A stretch of DNA of 64,000 nt from Kosakonia radicincitans DSM 16656 (lineage in GTDB: Bacteria; Pseudomonadota; Gammaproteobacteria; Enterobacterales; Enterobacteriaceae), in contig NZ_CP018016.1 in NCBI RefSeq assembly GCF_000280495.2, positions 3,720,001 to 3,784,000 of the forward strand, written 5' to 3'. The notes beneath the pieces are model-generated. The model was not told where the DNA came from. It was given only the letters and a program-made list of their open reading frames with translations, and made no database searches. How positions within the stretch are numbered: position 1 is the first letter of the stretch; each line of letters begins with the position of its first letter. Positions 13,807 through 23,620 of this stretch are shown piece after piece. A program made the position numbers and the translations under genes.

Positions 13807-14511
13807 ATGCGCCTGGTTCAGCTTTCTCGTCACTCTATCGCTTTTCCTTCGCCTGAAGCGGCGCTACGCGAACCTAATGGTCTGCTGGCGCTGGGCGGAG
13901 ATTTAAGCCCGGCCCGGTTGCTGATGGCCTATCAGCGCGGCATTTTCCCCTGGTTTTCTCCCGGCGATCCGATTCTCTGGTGGTCGCCCGATCCGCGCGC
14001 CGTACTGTGGCCGCAGACGTTTCATATCAGCCGCAGCATGAAACGCTTTCATAAATCTTCTCCCTACCGAGTTACCCTCAATCATGCCTTTGGCAAAGTG
14101 ATTGACGGTTGCGCGCAGGATCGCGACGAAGGCACCTGGATTACGCCCGATATCGTGATGGCCTACCATCGCCTGCACGAGCTTGGTCATGCACACTCAA
14201 TTGAAGTGTGGGAAGGCGACGAACTGGTCGGTGGAATGTACGGCGTGGCGCAGGGCTTGCTGTTTTGCGGCGAGTCGATGTTTAGCCGCCGCATTAACGC
14301 CTCGAAAACGGCGCTGCTTGTTTTCTGCGACGAGTTTCTCCGTCAGGGCGGCAAATTGATTGATTGCCAGGTGCTGAATAATCACACCTCATCGCTGGGC
14401 GCAGTAGAAATACCGCGCAGAGATTATTTACTCCAGCTTGCCGAATTGCGTGCAGTCCCTTTGCCTTCACATTTTTGGGTGCCGCGAACGCTGTTTTTAT
14501 CTCCTGAATAA
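13807..14511 (+). CDS. aat: Leucyl/phenylalanyl-tRNA--protein transferase
   Basis: Cytoplasmic enzyme that moves Leu or Phe from tRNA to proteins with N-terminal Lys or Arg, creating N-degrons for ClpS/ClpAP. The 234 residues match the family. Conserved blocks include [36 protein letters not shown] and [19 protein letters not shown] chose the ATG at 13807 ([17 protein letters not shown]), six codons inside the longest frame, because it matches the family start. ClpA and ClpS, which act downstream of Aat, are encoded 2-4 kb away. Confidence 0.97.
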   Translation: MRLVQLSRHSIAFPSPEAALREPNGLLALGGDLSPARLLMAYQRGIFPWFSPGDPILWWSPDPRAVLWPQTFHISRSMKRFHKSSPYRVTLNHAFGKVIDGCAQDRDEGTWITPDIVMAYHRLHELGHAHSIEVWEGDELVGGMYGVAQGLLFCGESMFSRRINASKTALLVFCDEFLRQGGKLIDCQVLNNHTSSLGAVEIPRRDYLLQLAELRAVPLPSHFWVPRTLFLSPE

Positions 14512-14792
14512 TGTTTTCGGCACATTTTTTATCAGGGTGTTATAATGGACGCTCAAAGCAGCTTTTGCCTGTTGCCCCGCCCCATCCGGGAGTCGTTCGT
14601 ATCAGGGATGCCCTTCGTTTTATTCCATCGCTCCCCTTTACGGTTGCGCATTTAGCGCGTCCTGGCTGTGGCGTGAGGGTAACTGGCAAAAGTCGTTTTG
14701 CTGCGTTTTATCAGCACAAATCTTTACTTAACACACGAACTTCGGCATTATCTTGCCGGTTCAAAAATTATGGTAGTGATACCCCCGAGGAT

Positions 14793-15014
<222 letters not shown>

Positions 15015-15050
15015 GATCTTCCGCCAGCACAACTAAGTGCACCTGATATT

Positions 15051-15080
15051 AAAGGCCGGGTAAAACCCCGGCCTTTTGTT
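15051..15080 (+). terminator. Rho-independent terminator of infA
   Basis: Arms AAAGGCCGGG (15051-15060) and CCCGGCCTTT (15067-15076), loop TAAAAC, followed by TGTTTTTC. It lies 36 bases after the infA stop and isolates infA from the downstream toxin-antitoxin promoter. Confidence 0.9.
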
Positions 15081-15112
15081 TTTCTGAGTTCTTCTTTCCT
15101 TTCGCAACTCAG

Positions 15113-15145
15113 GACAAATGTCTATACTGAACCATGACAAATGTC
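15113..15145 (+). promoter_or_regulatory. Candidate operator/promoter of the RES-Xre operon
   Basis: The ten-base element GACAAATGTC, itself a GACA/TGTC dyad, occurs at 15113-15122 and again at 15136-15145, 23 bases apart (about two helical turns). A -10-like TATACT lies between them at 15123-15128. Such a repeat pair straddling the promoter is what an autoregulating Xre-family antitoxin would bind. The assignment is inferred from position and symmetry only. Confidence 0.6.
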
Positions 15146-15162
15146 TGCAAAGAGGAGGAAAA

Positions 15163-15606
15163 ATGAGAACCTGGAGCCCGGAACAAAAACCGGTTGAAAA
15201 TGCACTCTGGCGTTTCGCCGGTTTCCCCGCTAACCGCGGTATAAAACTTGTTCAGATGTTGAATGAGGGTTTGCCTGTCAGCATTCTGGATAATATCCAT
15301 GAGTGGACGGAGATGTCTCGCTCCGACATCCTGCGTGTCACCGGTATTAACGAGCGCAATGTCGCCCGCCGTAAGAGCGCGGGACGCACCTTAACGCCGG
15401 AAGAGAGCGAGCGGATCGCCCGCTTGGTTCGCGTGATCGACGCCGCCGTTCAGTTTTTTGGTGATAAAAAAATGGCGTACGCCTGGCTGCAAGCGCCGGT
15501 ACGCGGCCTCGGTAACGTTGCTCCTATCTCCCTGATTGCGACTGAAAGTGGCGCACTGGAAGTCACCGATCTGATTGGCCGCCTGGAGCACGGAGTATTT
15601 GCGTGA
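15163..15606 (+). CDS. Xre/MbcA/ParS-type antitoxin of a RES toxin-antitoxin pair
   Basis: A 147-residue protein with the two-part layout of RES antitoxins. The N-terminal half is an Xre-like helical DNA-binding region (LVQMLNEGLPVSILDNIHEW, then SDILRVTGINERNVARRK). The C-terminal half is the MbcA/ParS toxin-binding domain, seen in MAYAWLQAPVRGLGNVAPIS and the ending TDLIGRLEHGVFA. I chose the ATG at 15163 because a strong AGAGGAGG lies 5-9 bases upstream; an upstream in-frame ATG at 15118 falls inside the putative operator. Its TGA overlaps the toxin GTG start. By family analogy it neutralises the toxin and represses the operon. Confidence 0.85.
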   Translation: MRTWSPEQKPVENALWRFAGFPANRGIKLVQMLNEGLPVSILDNIHEWTEMSRSDILRVTGINERNVARRKSAGRTLTPEESERIARLVRVIDAAVQFFGDKKMAYAWLQAPVRGLGNVAPISLIATESGALEVTDLIGRLEHGVFA

Positions 15607-16067
15607 TTTTTTATCGCCTTGTGTCGCGCCGCTACGCCAGCGAAGCCTGGACCGGCAGCGGTGCGAATCAATATGGCGGCAGATGGAATCACAAAGGTCA
15701 CCCGGCGGTTTATATTGCCTCATCCGTTTCCCTCGCCGCGCTGGAAATGCTGGTGCATGTACGCAGCGACACGATCCTTAGCCAGTACGGCCTGTTCAGT
15801 ATCGACATTCCCGATAAAGAGATTGAATATCTGGATAAACAGTGGCTGCCGCCGGACTGGCAGGAAAACCCGGCTCCGCTTTCAACGATGGATCTGGGAA
15901 CCGCCTGGCTGGAAGCCAACAGCGCCGTCGCGCTGGTAGTTCCTTCCTGCGTCATTCCTCTGGAAAACAATGCCATCCTCAATCCACAGCACGCTGGATT
16001 CAGCAAGTTACTCAAATCAGTAAAAGAGCTTCCTTTTTCGTTTGATGCGCGTCTGGCTTCATCCTGA
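15603..16067 (+). CDS. RES-domain toxin (predicted NAD+-degrading)
   Basis: A 154-residue RES-family protein. Characterised members (for example MbcT and Xre-RES toxins) deplete cellular NAD+ when freed from the antitoxin. Expected conserved residues are present: R5 in FYRL, GGRWN with R27, Y37 in VYIASS, E48 in LAALEMLVH, S115 in VVPSC, and the NPQH turn at 127-130. It starts with GTG overlapping the antitoxin stop by four bases (GTGA), implying coupled translation. The gene looks full length. K-12 has no such pair here. Base composition is not obviously foreign. Confidence 0.85.
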   Translation: MIFYRLVSRRYASEAWTGSGANQYGGRWNHKGHPAVYIASSVSLAALEMLVHVRSDTILSQYGLFSIDIPDKEIEYLDKQWLPPDWQENPAPLSTMDLGTAWLEANSAVALVVPSCVIPLENNAILNPQHAGFSKLLKSVKELPFSFDARLASS

Positions 16068-16140
16068 TCGCTGGCGGGAACCTGATTTACTGGATAACAC
16101 ACTTATCTGATCCGGCCACCAGCAGGCAAATCGCAGACAT

Positions 16141-16171
16141 AAAAAAACCGGGTTCAGTGACCCGGTTTTTG
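16141..16171. terminator. Bidirectional terminator between RES toxin and clpA
   Basis: Arms AAAAACCGGGT (16143-16153) and ACCCGGTTTTT (16160-16170), loop TCAGTG. A or T tracts flank both sides, so it can stop clpA transcription on the minus strand and the toxin operon on the plus strand. Confidence 0.88.
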
Positions 16172-16188
16172 TGAGTTAATGACAGAGA

Positions 16189-18477
16189 TTAGTGGGCGGT
16201 TTCCGGTCTGTGCTTCTGGGCACTCTGGAAGTCATACTCCAGCACATCTTTTTCCTGATTCAGCGTCACGGTTACCTGACCACCGTCAACCAGCGAGCCG
16301 AACAGCAGTTCGTTGGCCAGCGGTTTTTTCAGATTGTCCTGGATAACACGCGCCATCGGGCGAGCCCCCATTGCACGGTCATAGCCTTTCTCGGCCAGCC
16401 AGTTGCGGGCTTCCTGACTGACTTCCAGTGACACGCCTTTCTGATCCAGCTGCACCTGGAGTTCGACGATAAATTTGTCGACCACCTGATGGATCACCTC
16501 GGTAGACAAGTGATCGAACCAGATAATGTTGTCCAGACGGTTGCGGAATTCCGGCGTAAAGATCTTTTTGATCTCTTCCATCGCATCGGTGCTGTTATCC
16601 TGGTGGATAAGACCAATGGATTTACGCTCGGTTTCACGCACCCCGGCGTTGGTGGTCATTACCAGCACCACGTTGCGGAAATCTGCTTTGCGCCCGTTGT
16701 TATCGGTCAGCGTACCGTTATCCATCACCTGCAACAGCAGGTTAAAGACATCCGGGTGCGCTTTTTCGATTTCATCGAGCAACAGCACCGCGTGCGGATG
16801 TTTGATCACCGCATCGGTCAGCAGACCGCCCTGATCGAAGCCGACATATCCCGGAGGCGCACCAATCAAACGGCTGACGGTGTGACGCTCCATATACTCG
16901 GACATATCGAAGCGCAGCAGCTCAATACCCAGCGCTTTCGACAACTGTACGGTCACCTCGGTTTTACCCACACCGGTTGGACCAGCAAACAGGAAGGAGC
17001 CGACCGGTTTATGGTCCTGACCCAGCCCTGCGCGGCTCATTTTAATGGCTTCGGTTAATGCCTCAATGGCTTTATCCTGGCCAAACACCAGCATTTTCAG
17101 GCGATCGCCGAGATTTTTCAGCGTGTCGCGGTCACTCTGAGAAACGCTTTTCTCAGGAATACGCGCGATGCGCGCAACAACCGATTCGATATCCGCCACG
17201 TTGATGGTTTTCTTACGCTTGCTCACCGGCATCAGACGCGCACGCGCGCCCGCTTCATCGATCACATCAATCGCTTTATCCGGCAAATGACGGTCGTTGA
17301 TGTATTTCACCGCCAGTTCCACCGCTGCACGCACCGCTTTCGCCGTGTAACGTACATCGTGATGCGCTTCATACTTCGGCTTCAGACCGTTGATAATCTG
17401 CACCGTTTCCTCAACGGACGGTTCAGTAATATCAATTTTCTGGAAGCGGCGCGCCAGGGCGCGATCTTTTTCGAAAATGTTGCTGAATTCCTGATAGGTA
17501 GTCGATCCCATCACACGGATTTTACCGCTGGAAAGCAGCGGCTTAATCAGGTTAGCAGCATCGACCTGCCCGCCGGACGCAGCGCCTGCACCGATGATGG
17601 TGTGGATCTCATCGATAAACAGAATGCTGTTGTTGTCCTGCTCAAGCTGTTTCAGCAGCGCTTTGAAACGTTTTTCAAAATCACCGCGGTATTTGGTACC
17701 CGCCAGCAGCGAACCGATATCCAGTGAATAGATAGTGCAGTCGGCCATAATTTCCGGCACGTCACCCTGCACAATCCGCCAGGCAAGGCCTTCGGCAATC
17801 GCCGTTTTACCGACCCCGGACTCCCCAACCAGCAGAGGGTTGTTTTTACGGCGGCGACACAGCACCTGCACCGCGCGCTCAAGCTCTTTGCTGCGGCCAA
17901 TCAGCGGGTCGATGCCACCAACACGAGCAAGCTGATTAAGGTTGGTGGTGAAGTTTTCCATACGTTCCTCCCCGCCTGCTTGCTCTTCGCTGTTCACCTG
18001 GCTGCTACTGCTGCTACCTGCATCCGATGACGGTCCCGGTTCGTCTTTACGCGTACCGTGAGAAATAAAGTTCACCACGTCGAGGCGGCTCACTTCATGT
18101 TTGCGCAACAGATAAGCCGCTTGCGACTCCTGCTCGCTAAAAATGGCAACCAGCACATTCGCCCCGGAGACTTCACTACGACCAGAGGACTGAACATGAA
18201 ACACCGCGCGCTGCAAAACACGCTGGAAGCTGAGCGTCGGCTGCGTGTCGCGCTCCTCTTCGCTCATAGGTAGAACGGGTGTGGTTTGTTCGATGAAGGC
18301 TTCGAGTTCCTGCCGCAGCGCCACCAGGTCCACGGAACACGCTTCAAGCGCTTCGCGGGCCGAGGGGTTACTGAGCAATGCCAGTAACAAGTGCTCGACG
18401 GTCATAAACTCATGTCGGTGCTCGCGCGCTCTGGCGAAAGCCATATTTAAACTGAGTTCCAGTTCTTGATTGAGCAT
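16189..18477 (-). CDS. clpA: ATP-dependent Clp protease ATP-binding subunit ClpA
   Basis: AAA+ unfoldase that feeds substrates into ClpP and receives N-degron substrates from ClpS. The 762 residues are close to the K-12 length (758). An N-domain ([20 protein letters not shown]) is followed by two ATPase modules: Walker [16 protein letters not shown], then [16 protein letters not shown] with Walker [16 protein letters not shown] chose the ATG at 18475-18477 ([11 protein letters not shown]); longer starts add 27 unrelated residues. It lies 31 bases after clpS. Confidence 0.97.
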   Translation of the reverse strand: MLNQELELSLNMAFARAREHRHEFMTVEHLLLALLSNPSAREALEACSVDLVALRQELEAFIEQTTPVLPMSEEERDTQPTLSFQRVLQRAVFHVQSSGRSEVSGANVLVAIFSEQESQAAYLLRKHEVSRLDVVNFISHGTRKDEPGPSSDAGSSSSSQVNSEEQAGGEERMENFTTNLNQLARVGGIDPLIGRSKELERAVQVLCRRRKNNPLLVGESGVGKTAIAEGLAWRIVQGDVPEIMADCTIYSLDIGSLLAGTKYRGDFEKRFKALLKQLEQDNNSILFIDEIHTIIGAGAASGGQVDAANLIKPLLSSGKIRVMGSTTYQEFSNIFEKDRALARRFQKIDITEPSVEETVQIINGLKPKYEAHHDVRYTAKAVRAAVELAVKYINDRHLPDKAIDVIDEAGARARLMPVSKRKKTINVADIESVVARIARIPEKSVSQSDRDTLKNLGDRLKMLVFGQDKAIEALTEAIKMSRAGLGQDHKPVGSFLFAGPTGVGKTEVTVQLSKALGIELLRFDMSEYMERHTVSRLIGAPPGYVGFDQGGLLTDAVIKHPHAVLLLDEIEKAHPDVFNLLLQVMDNGTLTDNNGRKADFRNVVLVMTTNAGVRETERKSIGLIHQDNSTDAMEEIKKIFTPEFRNRLDNIIWFDHLSTEVIHQVVDKFIVELQVQLDQKGVSLEVSQEARNWLAEKGYDRAMGARPMARVIQDNLKKPLANELLFGSLVDGGQVTVTLNQEKDVLEYDFQSAQKHRPETAH

Positions 18478-18508
18478 AGGGCACCTCCCCCAAGTTTCAT
18501 GCCTGCAT

Positions 18509-18829
18509 TCAGGCTCTTTCCAGCGTACACAGCAACGGATGCTCGTTCTCCCTCGCATACTTGTTCACCATCGAGACCTTAGTCTCTGCAACTTCGGCGG
18601 TGAAAACACCGCAGATAGCCTTGCCGTGATAGTGAACTGTAAGCATCAGTTGCGTTGCACGTTCTACATCATAAGAAAAGAACTTTTGTAGCACGTCAAT
18701 AACAAATTCCATCGGCGTGTAATCATCGTTCATTAACATGACTTTATACATGGATGGCGGTTTTAGCGCATCGCGCAATTTTTCTTCCGCCAATTGGTCG
18801 AAATCGAGCCAGCTATTACTCTTACCCAT
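18509..18829 (-). CDS. clpS: ClpA adaptor / N-recognin ClpS
   Basis: Small adaptor of 106 residues that binds N-terminal Leu, Phe, Tyr and Trp and delivers substrates to ClpA. The binding-pocket segment [20 protein letters not shown] is intact, as are the helix [15 protein letters not shown] and the [18 protein letters not shown] end. It is transcribed with clpA, 31 bases upstream of its start. Confidence 0.97.
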   Translation of the reverse strand: MGKSNSWLDFDQLAEEKLRDALKPPSMYKVMLMNDDYTPMEFVIDVLQKFFSYDVERATQLMLTVHYHGKAICGVFTAEVAETKVSMVNKYARENEHPLLCTLERA

Positions 18830-19157
18830 CGTTAGCGCTTCATCTTAGGTTACAGGTTCCGGCGGTCTTTAATCGGCCGATTACATGAGTCTAGATGTAT
18901 TTTTAATCTACATCAGATGTCAGATAACAATCATCTATCGTTGCCATCCGCGACGGCTGTCACATTCTGTTGTCATAGCGTTAACTGCTTCAAAATTTTG
19001 ATGCGCCGCCTCCCAGAACCCCTGCCAAACGCTTGACGCATTATACGATTTATCTAAATTGTACAGTCGAGAGTTGGTGAGGTTTTGAACAGCCCACTCG
19101 CTCTGCCACCGGTTCATTCCATCTTACTTAAATAAGATTTACGAAGGATGTCGAAGC
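18830..19157. other. clpS-cspD divergent intergenic region
   Basis: These 328 bases separate divergent clpS and cspD and must carry both promoters. I see no gene with a ribosome binding site. The 19110-19157 part before cspD has a usable GAAGGATG ribosome site. No clear operator could be picked out. Confidence 0.55.
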
Positions 19158-19379
19158 ATGGAAACGGGTACTGTTAAGTGGTTCAACAATGCCAAAGGGT
19201 TTGGTTTTATTTGCCCTGAAGGCGGCGGCGAAGATATCTTCGCGCATTACTCCACCATTCAGATGGATGGTTACAGAACGTTAAAAGCCGGACAGACAGT
19301 CCGGTTTGATGTACACCAGGGCCCTAAAGGCAATCACGCCAGCGTTATCGTGCCCGTCGAAGTGGAAGCCATGGCCTGA
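19158..19379 (+). CDS. cspD: Cold-shock-like protein CspD
   Basis: A 73-residue single-stranded nucleic-acid-binding cold-shock domain protein. In E. coli it inhibits replication in stationary phase and is not cold-induced. RNP1 (NAKGFGFI) and RNP2 (EDIFAHYS) are intact. The start METGTVKWFNNAKGF is family-typical. A bidirectional terminator follows. It is divergent from clpS, as in K-12. Confidence 0.97.
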   Translation: METGTVKWFNNAKGFGFICPEGGGEDIFAHYSTIQMDGYRTLKAGQTVRFDVHQGPKGNHASVIVPVEVEAMA

Positions 19380-19412
19380 CGCCAGCAACCTCATTGTGTA
19401 CATGCCGCAGTT

Positions 19413-19442
19413 AAAATGCCAGCCCAATCGGCTGGCATTTTT
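19413..19442. terminator. Bidirectional terminator between cspD and macB
   Basis: Arms AAAATGCCAGCC (19413-19424) and GGCTGGCATTTT (19430-19441). T tracts follow on both strands, and the macB stop lies two bases beyond it. Confidence 0.88.
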
Positions 19443-19443
19443 A

Positions 19444-21390
19444 TTACTCGCGAGCCAACGCATCCACCGGGTCCAGGCGCGCCGCATTGCGTGCCGGCAA
19501 CCAGCCAAACAGCACCCCGGTAAACGTTGAACACAAAAAGGCAGTAATCAACGCAACCGGTGAAAAACCAATTTCCCAGCCTGGTAAAAAGAGCTGCAAC
19601 GTAAACGCGATCAACATCGAAAGCGTTACGCCGAGCGCACCACCGACCAGGCAAACAAACACCGCCTCAATCAGAAACTGCGACAACACATCGCCCGCTC
19701 TGGCACCCACCGCCATCCTGATGCCGATCTCGCGGGTTCGCTCGGTCACAGAGACCAGCATGATATTCATCACACCGATACCACCAACCAGCAGGGAAAT
19801 CACCGCTACCAGCGTCAGGAACAATTGAAGAGTACGTGTGGTCTTTTCCGCAGTTTTCAATACCCCGTCCATATTCCAGACGAAGAAATCTTTTTTCCCG
19901 TGCCGCAAATTCAGCAATCGGGTGAGCTGCTGTTCAGCCTGCTCACTGCTGTAGCCATCTTTCACCCGAACGGTAATAGAGTTTAGCCACGACTGGCCCA
20001 TAATACGCCCGGAGATGGTCGTGTAGGGCAGCCAGACGCGCAGGATTTTGCTGCTACCGAACATGGATTGCTTCTCTTCCGCCACGCCAATCACCGTTGC
20101 CGGCATATTGCCGACCAGGATAACCTCACCCACCACGCTGACTTTATTGGGAAAGAGCTGGCGGCGGATATTGCTGTCGAGCACCACCACCTGCGCCCGT
20201 CCCTTCTCCTGCTCGGCATTGAACGACGCGCCTTCGCTGAAGGTCATGCCATAAACATTAAAGTACTGCCCGCTCACACCATTCGCGCTGGCCGCGACAT
20301 CAATATTGTCATTGCGCAGACGCAGGTTTTGCGAAACCGACGGTGTCGCCGATCGCACCCACGGCTGTTTCTGGATCGCCAGCAGATCGTCATATTTCAG
20401 CGCCTGCTGGTATTGCGGCTCGTCATCGCCAAAATCCTTACCGGGATAGACATCAATGGTGTTGGTGCCGATCGAACGGATATCCGCCAGCACGAGCTGC
20501 TTCGCCGCATCGCCCACTACCACAATCGAGACCACGGAGGCGATACCGATAATAATGCCGAGCATGGTCAACAGCGTGCGCATCTTATTCGCCGCCATTG
20601 CGCGCCAGGCCATAGTCAGCGCTTCATGAAAACGGCTGATAAACTGCCGCCACCCACCCACCTGCACAGACACGGCATCGCGGTTACCCGCCGTTACCGC
20701 TCGTTCACGGGCCGGAGGATTACTGATAAGTTCGCCATCGCGAATTTCAATCACTCGCTCAGCCTGTGCCGCCACTTGCGGATCGTGGGTGACGATAATC
20801 ACCGTATGCCCACGATCGCGCAGCTGGTGAAGGATCGCCATCACCTCTTCGCCTGAGTGGCTATCCAGCGCACCGGTGGGTTCATCGGCCAGAATGACCT
20901 GCCCTCCGTTCATCAACGCCCGGGCGATGCTGACGCGCTGCTGCTGGCCGCCAGAAAGCTGAGAAGGCTGATAATCCGTCCGCTCGCCCAGGCCGAGGCG
21001 CGTCAGTAACTCTCTGGCGCGTATCAGCCGCGCTTTACGATCGCTTCCGGCGTATACCGCAGGCACTTCAACGTTCTGCGCGGCCGTCAGATGCGAAAGC
21101 AGATGATAACGCTGGAAGATAAAACCAAAATGTTCACGCCGCAGTTGCTCCAGCGCATCGCCGCCAAGCGTGGAGACATCCGTTCCGGCAACGCGATATG
21201 TACCGCTGGAGGGTTTATCCAGACAGCCGAGTATGTTCATCAGCGTCGATTTACCGGAACCCGAAGTCCCGACAATCGCCACCATTTCACCGGCATTGAT
21301 ACTGAGAGTAATGCCCTTCAGCACCTCCACCTGCTCGTCACCAGAAGGATAACTGCGGCGAATATCCTTCAGTTCCAGCAGTACCGTCAT
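19444..21390 (-). CDS. macB: Macrolide export ATP-binding/permease protein MacB
   Basis: Inner-membrane ABC transporter that works with MacA and TolC to export macrolides, enterotoxin and other envelope substrates from the periplasm. The 648 residues match K-12. The N-terminal ATPase has Walker [10 protein letters not shown], signature [15 protein letters not shown] and Walker [13 protein letters not shown]. The four-helix MacB permease topology follows: one helix near residue 275, a large periplasmic domain, then three C-terminal helices. It overlaps the macA end by four bases. Confidence 0.97.
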   Translation of the reverse strand: MTVLLELKDIRRSYPSGDEQVEVLKGITLSINAGEMVAIVGTSGSGKSTLMNILGCLDKPSSGTYRVAGTDVSTLGGDALEQLRREHFGFIFQRYHLLSHLTAAQNVEVPAVYAGSDRKARLIRARELLTRLGLGERTDYQPSQLSGGQQQRVSIARALMNGGQVILADEPTGALDSHSGEEVMAILHQLRDRGHTVIIVTHDPQVAAQAERVIEIRDGELISNPPARERAVTAGNRDAVSVQVGGWRQFISRFHEALTMAWRAMAANKMRTLLTMLGIIIGIASVVSIVVVGDAAKQLVLADIRSIGTNTIDVYPGKDFGDDEPQYQQALKYDDLLAIQKQPWVRSATPSVSQNLRLRNDNIDVAASANGVSGQYFNVYGMTFSEGASFNAEQEKGRAQVVVLDSNIRRQLFPNKVSVVGEVILVGNMPATVIGVAEEKQSMFGSSKILRVWLPYTTISGRIMGQSWLNSITVRVKDGYSSEQAEQQLTRLLNLRHGKKDFFVWNMDGVLKTAEKTTRTLQLFLTLVAVISLLVGGIGVMNIMLVSVTERTREIGIRMAVGARAGDVLSQFLIEAVFVCLVGGALGVTLSMLIAFTLQLFLPGWEIGFSPVALITAFLCSTFTGVLFGWLPARNAARLDPVDALARE

Positions 21391-22502
21391 TGCGCGGCCC
21401 CGCGATTCAGCTCGCCGATCACCACTTCTTCACCAGCATCCAGCCCTTTCACCACCACTACATCGGTATCATTACGTGCACCCAGCATCACTTCGCGCTC
21501 GCGGGTTTCACCGTTGCGCAGCACTTTCACTTTATAGCGATTATCACCAACCGGATCGCCCAGCGCCGCCAGTGGAATGGTCAGCACATTTTTCAGGCCG
21601 TTCAGTTGAATATGCACCTGCGCGGTCATATCCAGGCGCAATATGCCCTGCGGGTTCGGCACTTCAAAACGGGCGTAATAGAAAATAGCGTCATTGACCT
21701 TCTCCGGCGTCGGCAGAATATCTTTCAGTACCCCTTCATAGCGGGTGCCGGGATCGCCCAGCACGGTGAACCACGCTTTTTGTCCGGGTTTCAGATGGAT
21801 AACATCCGCCTCTGAAACCTGCGCTTTAACCAGCATAGTGCTCATGTCGGCCAGCGTCAGGATGTTCGGCGCCTGTTGCACCGCAATCACCGTTTGCCCT
21901 TGCAAGGTGGTAATTTGCGTCACCTCACCGGCCATCGGCGCCAGAATGCGTGTGTAGTCGAGATTGGTTTTCGCGGTATCCAGCGTCGCCTGGTTGCGCT
22001 TTATCTGTGCATCAATAGTGCCGATCTGCGCCTCTTTGACTGCCACATCGGTGGCCGAGGTATCCAGATCCTGGCGGGAGATAAGATTGCGTTTCACCAG
22101 TTGTTGCTGACGCGCCAGTGTCACCTGCGCCAGCCTCAGTTCCGCCTGCGCCTGACGGCGTTGCGCGCGCAGTTCCATCAGCGTGGCATCCACTTCTTTG
22201 ATCTGGTTTTCTGCCTGGTCAGGATCGATAACCCCGAGCAACTGATCCTTTTTGACTTTATCGCCAATATTGACCAACAGCGTTTTTAACTGGCCATTCA
22301 CCTGTGCGCCAACGTCAACTTTACGTAATGCATCAAGCTTGCCCGTCGCCAGTACGCTCTGTTGCAATTCGCCAGGGCGGACAATCAGCGTCTGATACTG
22401 CACCACCGGCGCGTTTAATTTTCCCCACAGCCAAAAGACGGCCAGTAAAATGACGACCGCCAGTACGATAAATACCGTCCTGCGTTTTCCCTTAAGTTTC
22501 AT
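21387..22502 (-). CDS. macA: Macrolide efflux periplasmic adaptor MacA
   Basis: Membrane-fusion adaptor that bridges MacB and TolC. It has 371 residues, as in E. coli. It has an N-terminal membrane anchor ([20 protein letters not shown]), a split lipoyl domain, and a long alpha-hairpin around residues 90-170 rich in Q, R and L. I chose the ATG at 22500-22502 (MKLKGKRRT). Longer starts would add 21 residues before the anchor. macA and macB overlap by ATGA, so translation is coupled. Confidence 0.97.
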   Translation of the reverse strand: MKLKGKRRTVFIVLAVVILLAVFWLWGKLNAPVVQYQTLIVRPGELQQSVLATGKLDALRKVDVGAQVNGQLKTLLVNIGDKVKKDQLLGVIDPDQAENQIKEVDATLMELRAQRRQAQAELRLAQVTLARQQQLVKRNLISRQDLDTSATDVAVKEAQIGTIDAQIKRNQATLDTAKTNLDYTRILAPMAGEVTQITTLQGQTVIAVQQAPNILTLADMSTMLVKAQVSEADVIHLKPGQKAWFTVLGDPGTRYEGVLKDILPTPEKVNDAIFYYARFEVPNPQGILRLDMTAQVHIQLNGLKNVLTIPLAALGDPVGDNRYKVKVLRNGETREREVMLGARNDTDVVVVKGLDAGEEVVIGELNRGAAQ

Positions 22503-22663
22503 AAAAATCCCGGATAATCTGACACGCGGCCTGTAGATAACATTCTTAACCAAACAAAATATCAACGAAACAGAAAATTCTTAATCTCTCCATTATTCAT
22601 TTAGATGTTGTTGAAGCGCTGGCTGATGGAATGGCGATCTCTGTGAGATACCCGGATTTCAAT

Positions 22664-23620
22664 ATGTCCACCATCGCCGACACGATACATACCGATATGC
22701 CACTGCCGAAAACGGCATGGCAACTCTTTTATTCTCTTGCTTCGGGCGAACTGATGCCAGGACTGGCATGGCATCATCCTGCCTATCGCCGCAAATTTCT
22801 GCTACGTTCGCTGGCCACGCCGTTCAGCACCGCCCATTTTCTCACACGCCTGATACGTCAGCCCATGCTGGCCAAAATGTTACAGGTGCAGCCAGGTTTA
22901 CCTTGCCGCCTGCATCGCCCATGGTTGTCGATGAATATCAATCGTGCACAAACGTGCGACGCGCTGTGCTGGCATTACAACACGATCGCGGCCCTGCTGC
23001 CCGCCAGGCTGGTTAATGGCTATCTTAACAAGCCGGGAATCACCGTTGCACTGTTGAACGGTAAAGATGAGCAGCATTATTCGTTGCGTCTGTGTTCGGA
23101 AGCCATGCTGGACAAGGAAGGTGAAGCAACGCTGGTATTCTGCGATGCACAGAATACCGTACTGGCCGGGCTGACATTTACCCTGTGTCAGTTTACCGGC
23201 AAAAACACGCTGTATATTGGCGGGTTACAGGGAGCCAAAGCCCACGTGCCGCATGAACTTATTCAGGCTGCGACCAAATCCTGCCACGGTCTCTTTCCAA
23301 AACGTCTGTTGGTAGAGGCCGCGATGACGCTGAGCCAGTTCCTGAACGTGCAGCAGATCCGCGCTGTCAGCAACGAAACCCATATCTATCGCAATATTCG
23401 TTACCGTCGAAAAAAGCAGGGGCAACTGCACGCAGATTACAATAGTTTTTGGCAATCATTGGGCGCCGTAGCTGACGCGTCCGGCGATTATATCCTGCCA
23501 CTGGCAATGCCGCGTAAACCGATGGAGGCGATCGCCAGTAAAAAACGCGCAGAGTATCGACGCCGTTACGAATTACTCGATAGTCTGCATAGCCAGACTG
23601 CCAGACTCTGCCGGAATTAA
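22664..23620 (+). CDS. ybjX: YbjX, VirK/DUF535 family protein
   Basis: A 318-residue cytoplasmic protein of the VirK/YbjX (DUF535) family, linked in Salmonella and Shigella to resistance to antimicrobial peptides and to virulence-factor localisation; the biochemical activity is unknown. Conserved blocks include FLLRSLATPFSTAHFL, DKEGEATLVF, LYIGGLQG, ATKSCHGLFPKRLLVEA and AVSNETHIYRNIRYRRKK. I chose the ATG at 22664; an in-frame ATG at 22631 is possible. It converges on ybjD with a four-base overlap at the stops. Overall similarity to K-12 YbjX looks moderate. Confidence 0.88.
   Translation: MSTIADTIHTDMPLPKTAWQLFYSLASGELMPGLAWHHPAYRRKFLLRSLATPFSTAHFLTRLIRQPMLAKMLQVQPGLPCRLHRPWLSMNINRAQTCDALCWHYNTIAALLPARLVNGYLNKPGITVALLNGKDEQHYSLRLCSEAMLDKEGEATLVFCDAQNTVLAGLTFTLCQFTGKNTLYIGGLQGAKAHVPHELIQAATKSCHGLFPKRLLVEAAMTLSQFLNVQQIRAVSNETHIYRNIRYRRKKQGQLHADYNSFWQSLGAVADASGDYILPLAMPRKPMEAIASKKRAEYRRRYELLDSLHSQTARLCRN

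Noticed and set aside
15015..15112. Possible tRNA remnant after infA
   Set aside because: The only structure is the infA terminator. No acceptor stem, T-loop or anticodon pattern could be assembled.
18935..19117. 60-codon frame on the minus strand between clpS and cspD
   Set aside because: No ribosome site or recognisable domain. It sits over the expected cspD promoter.
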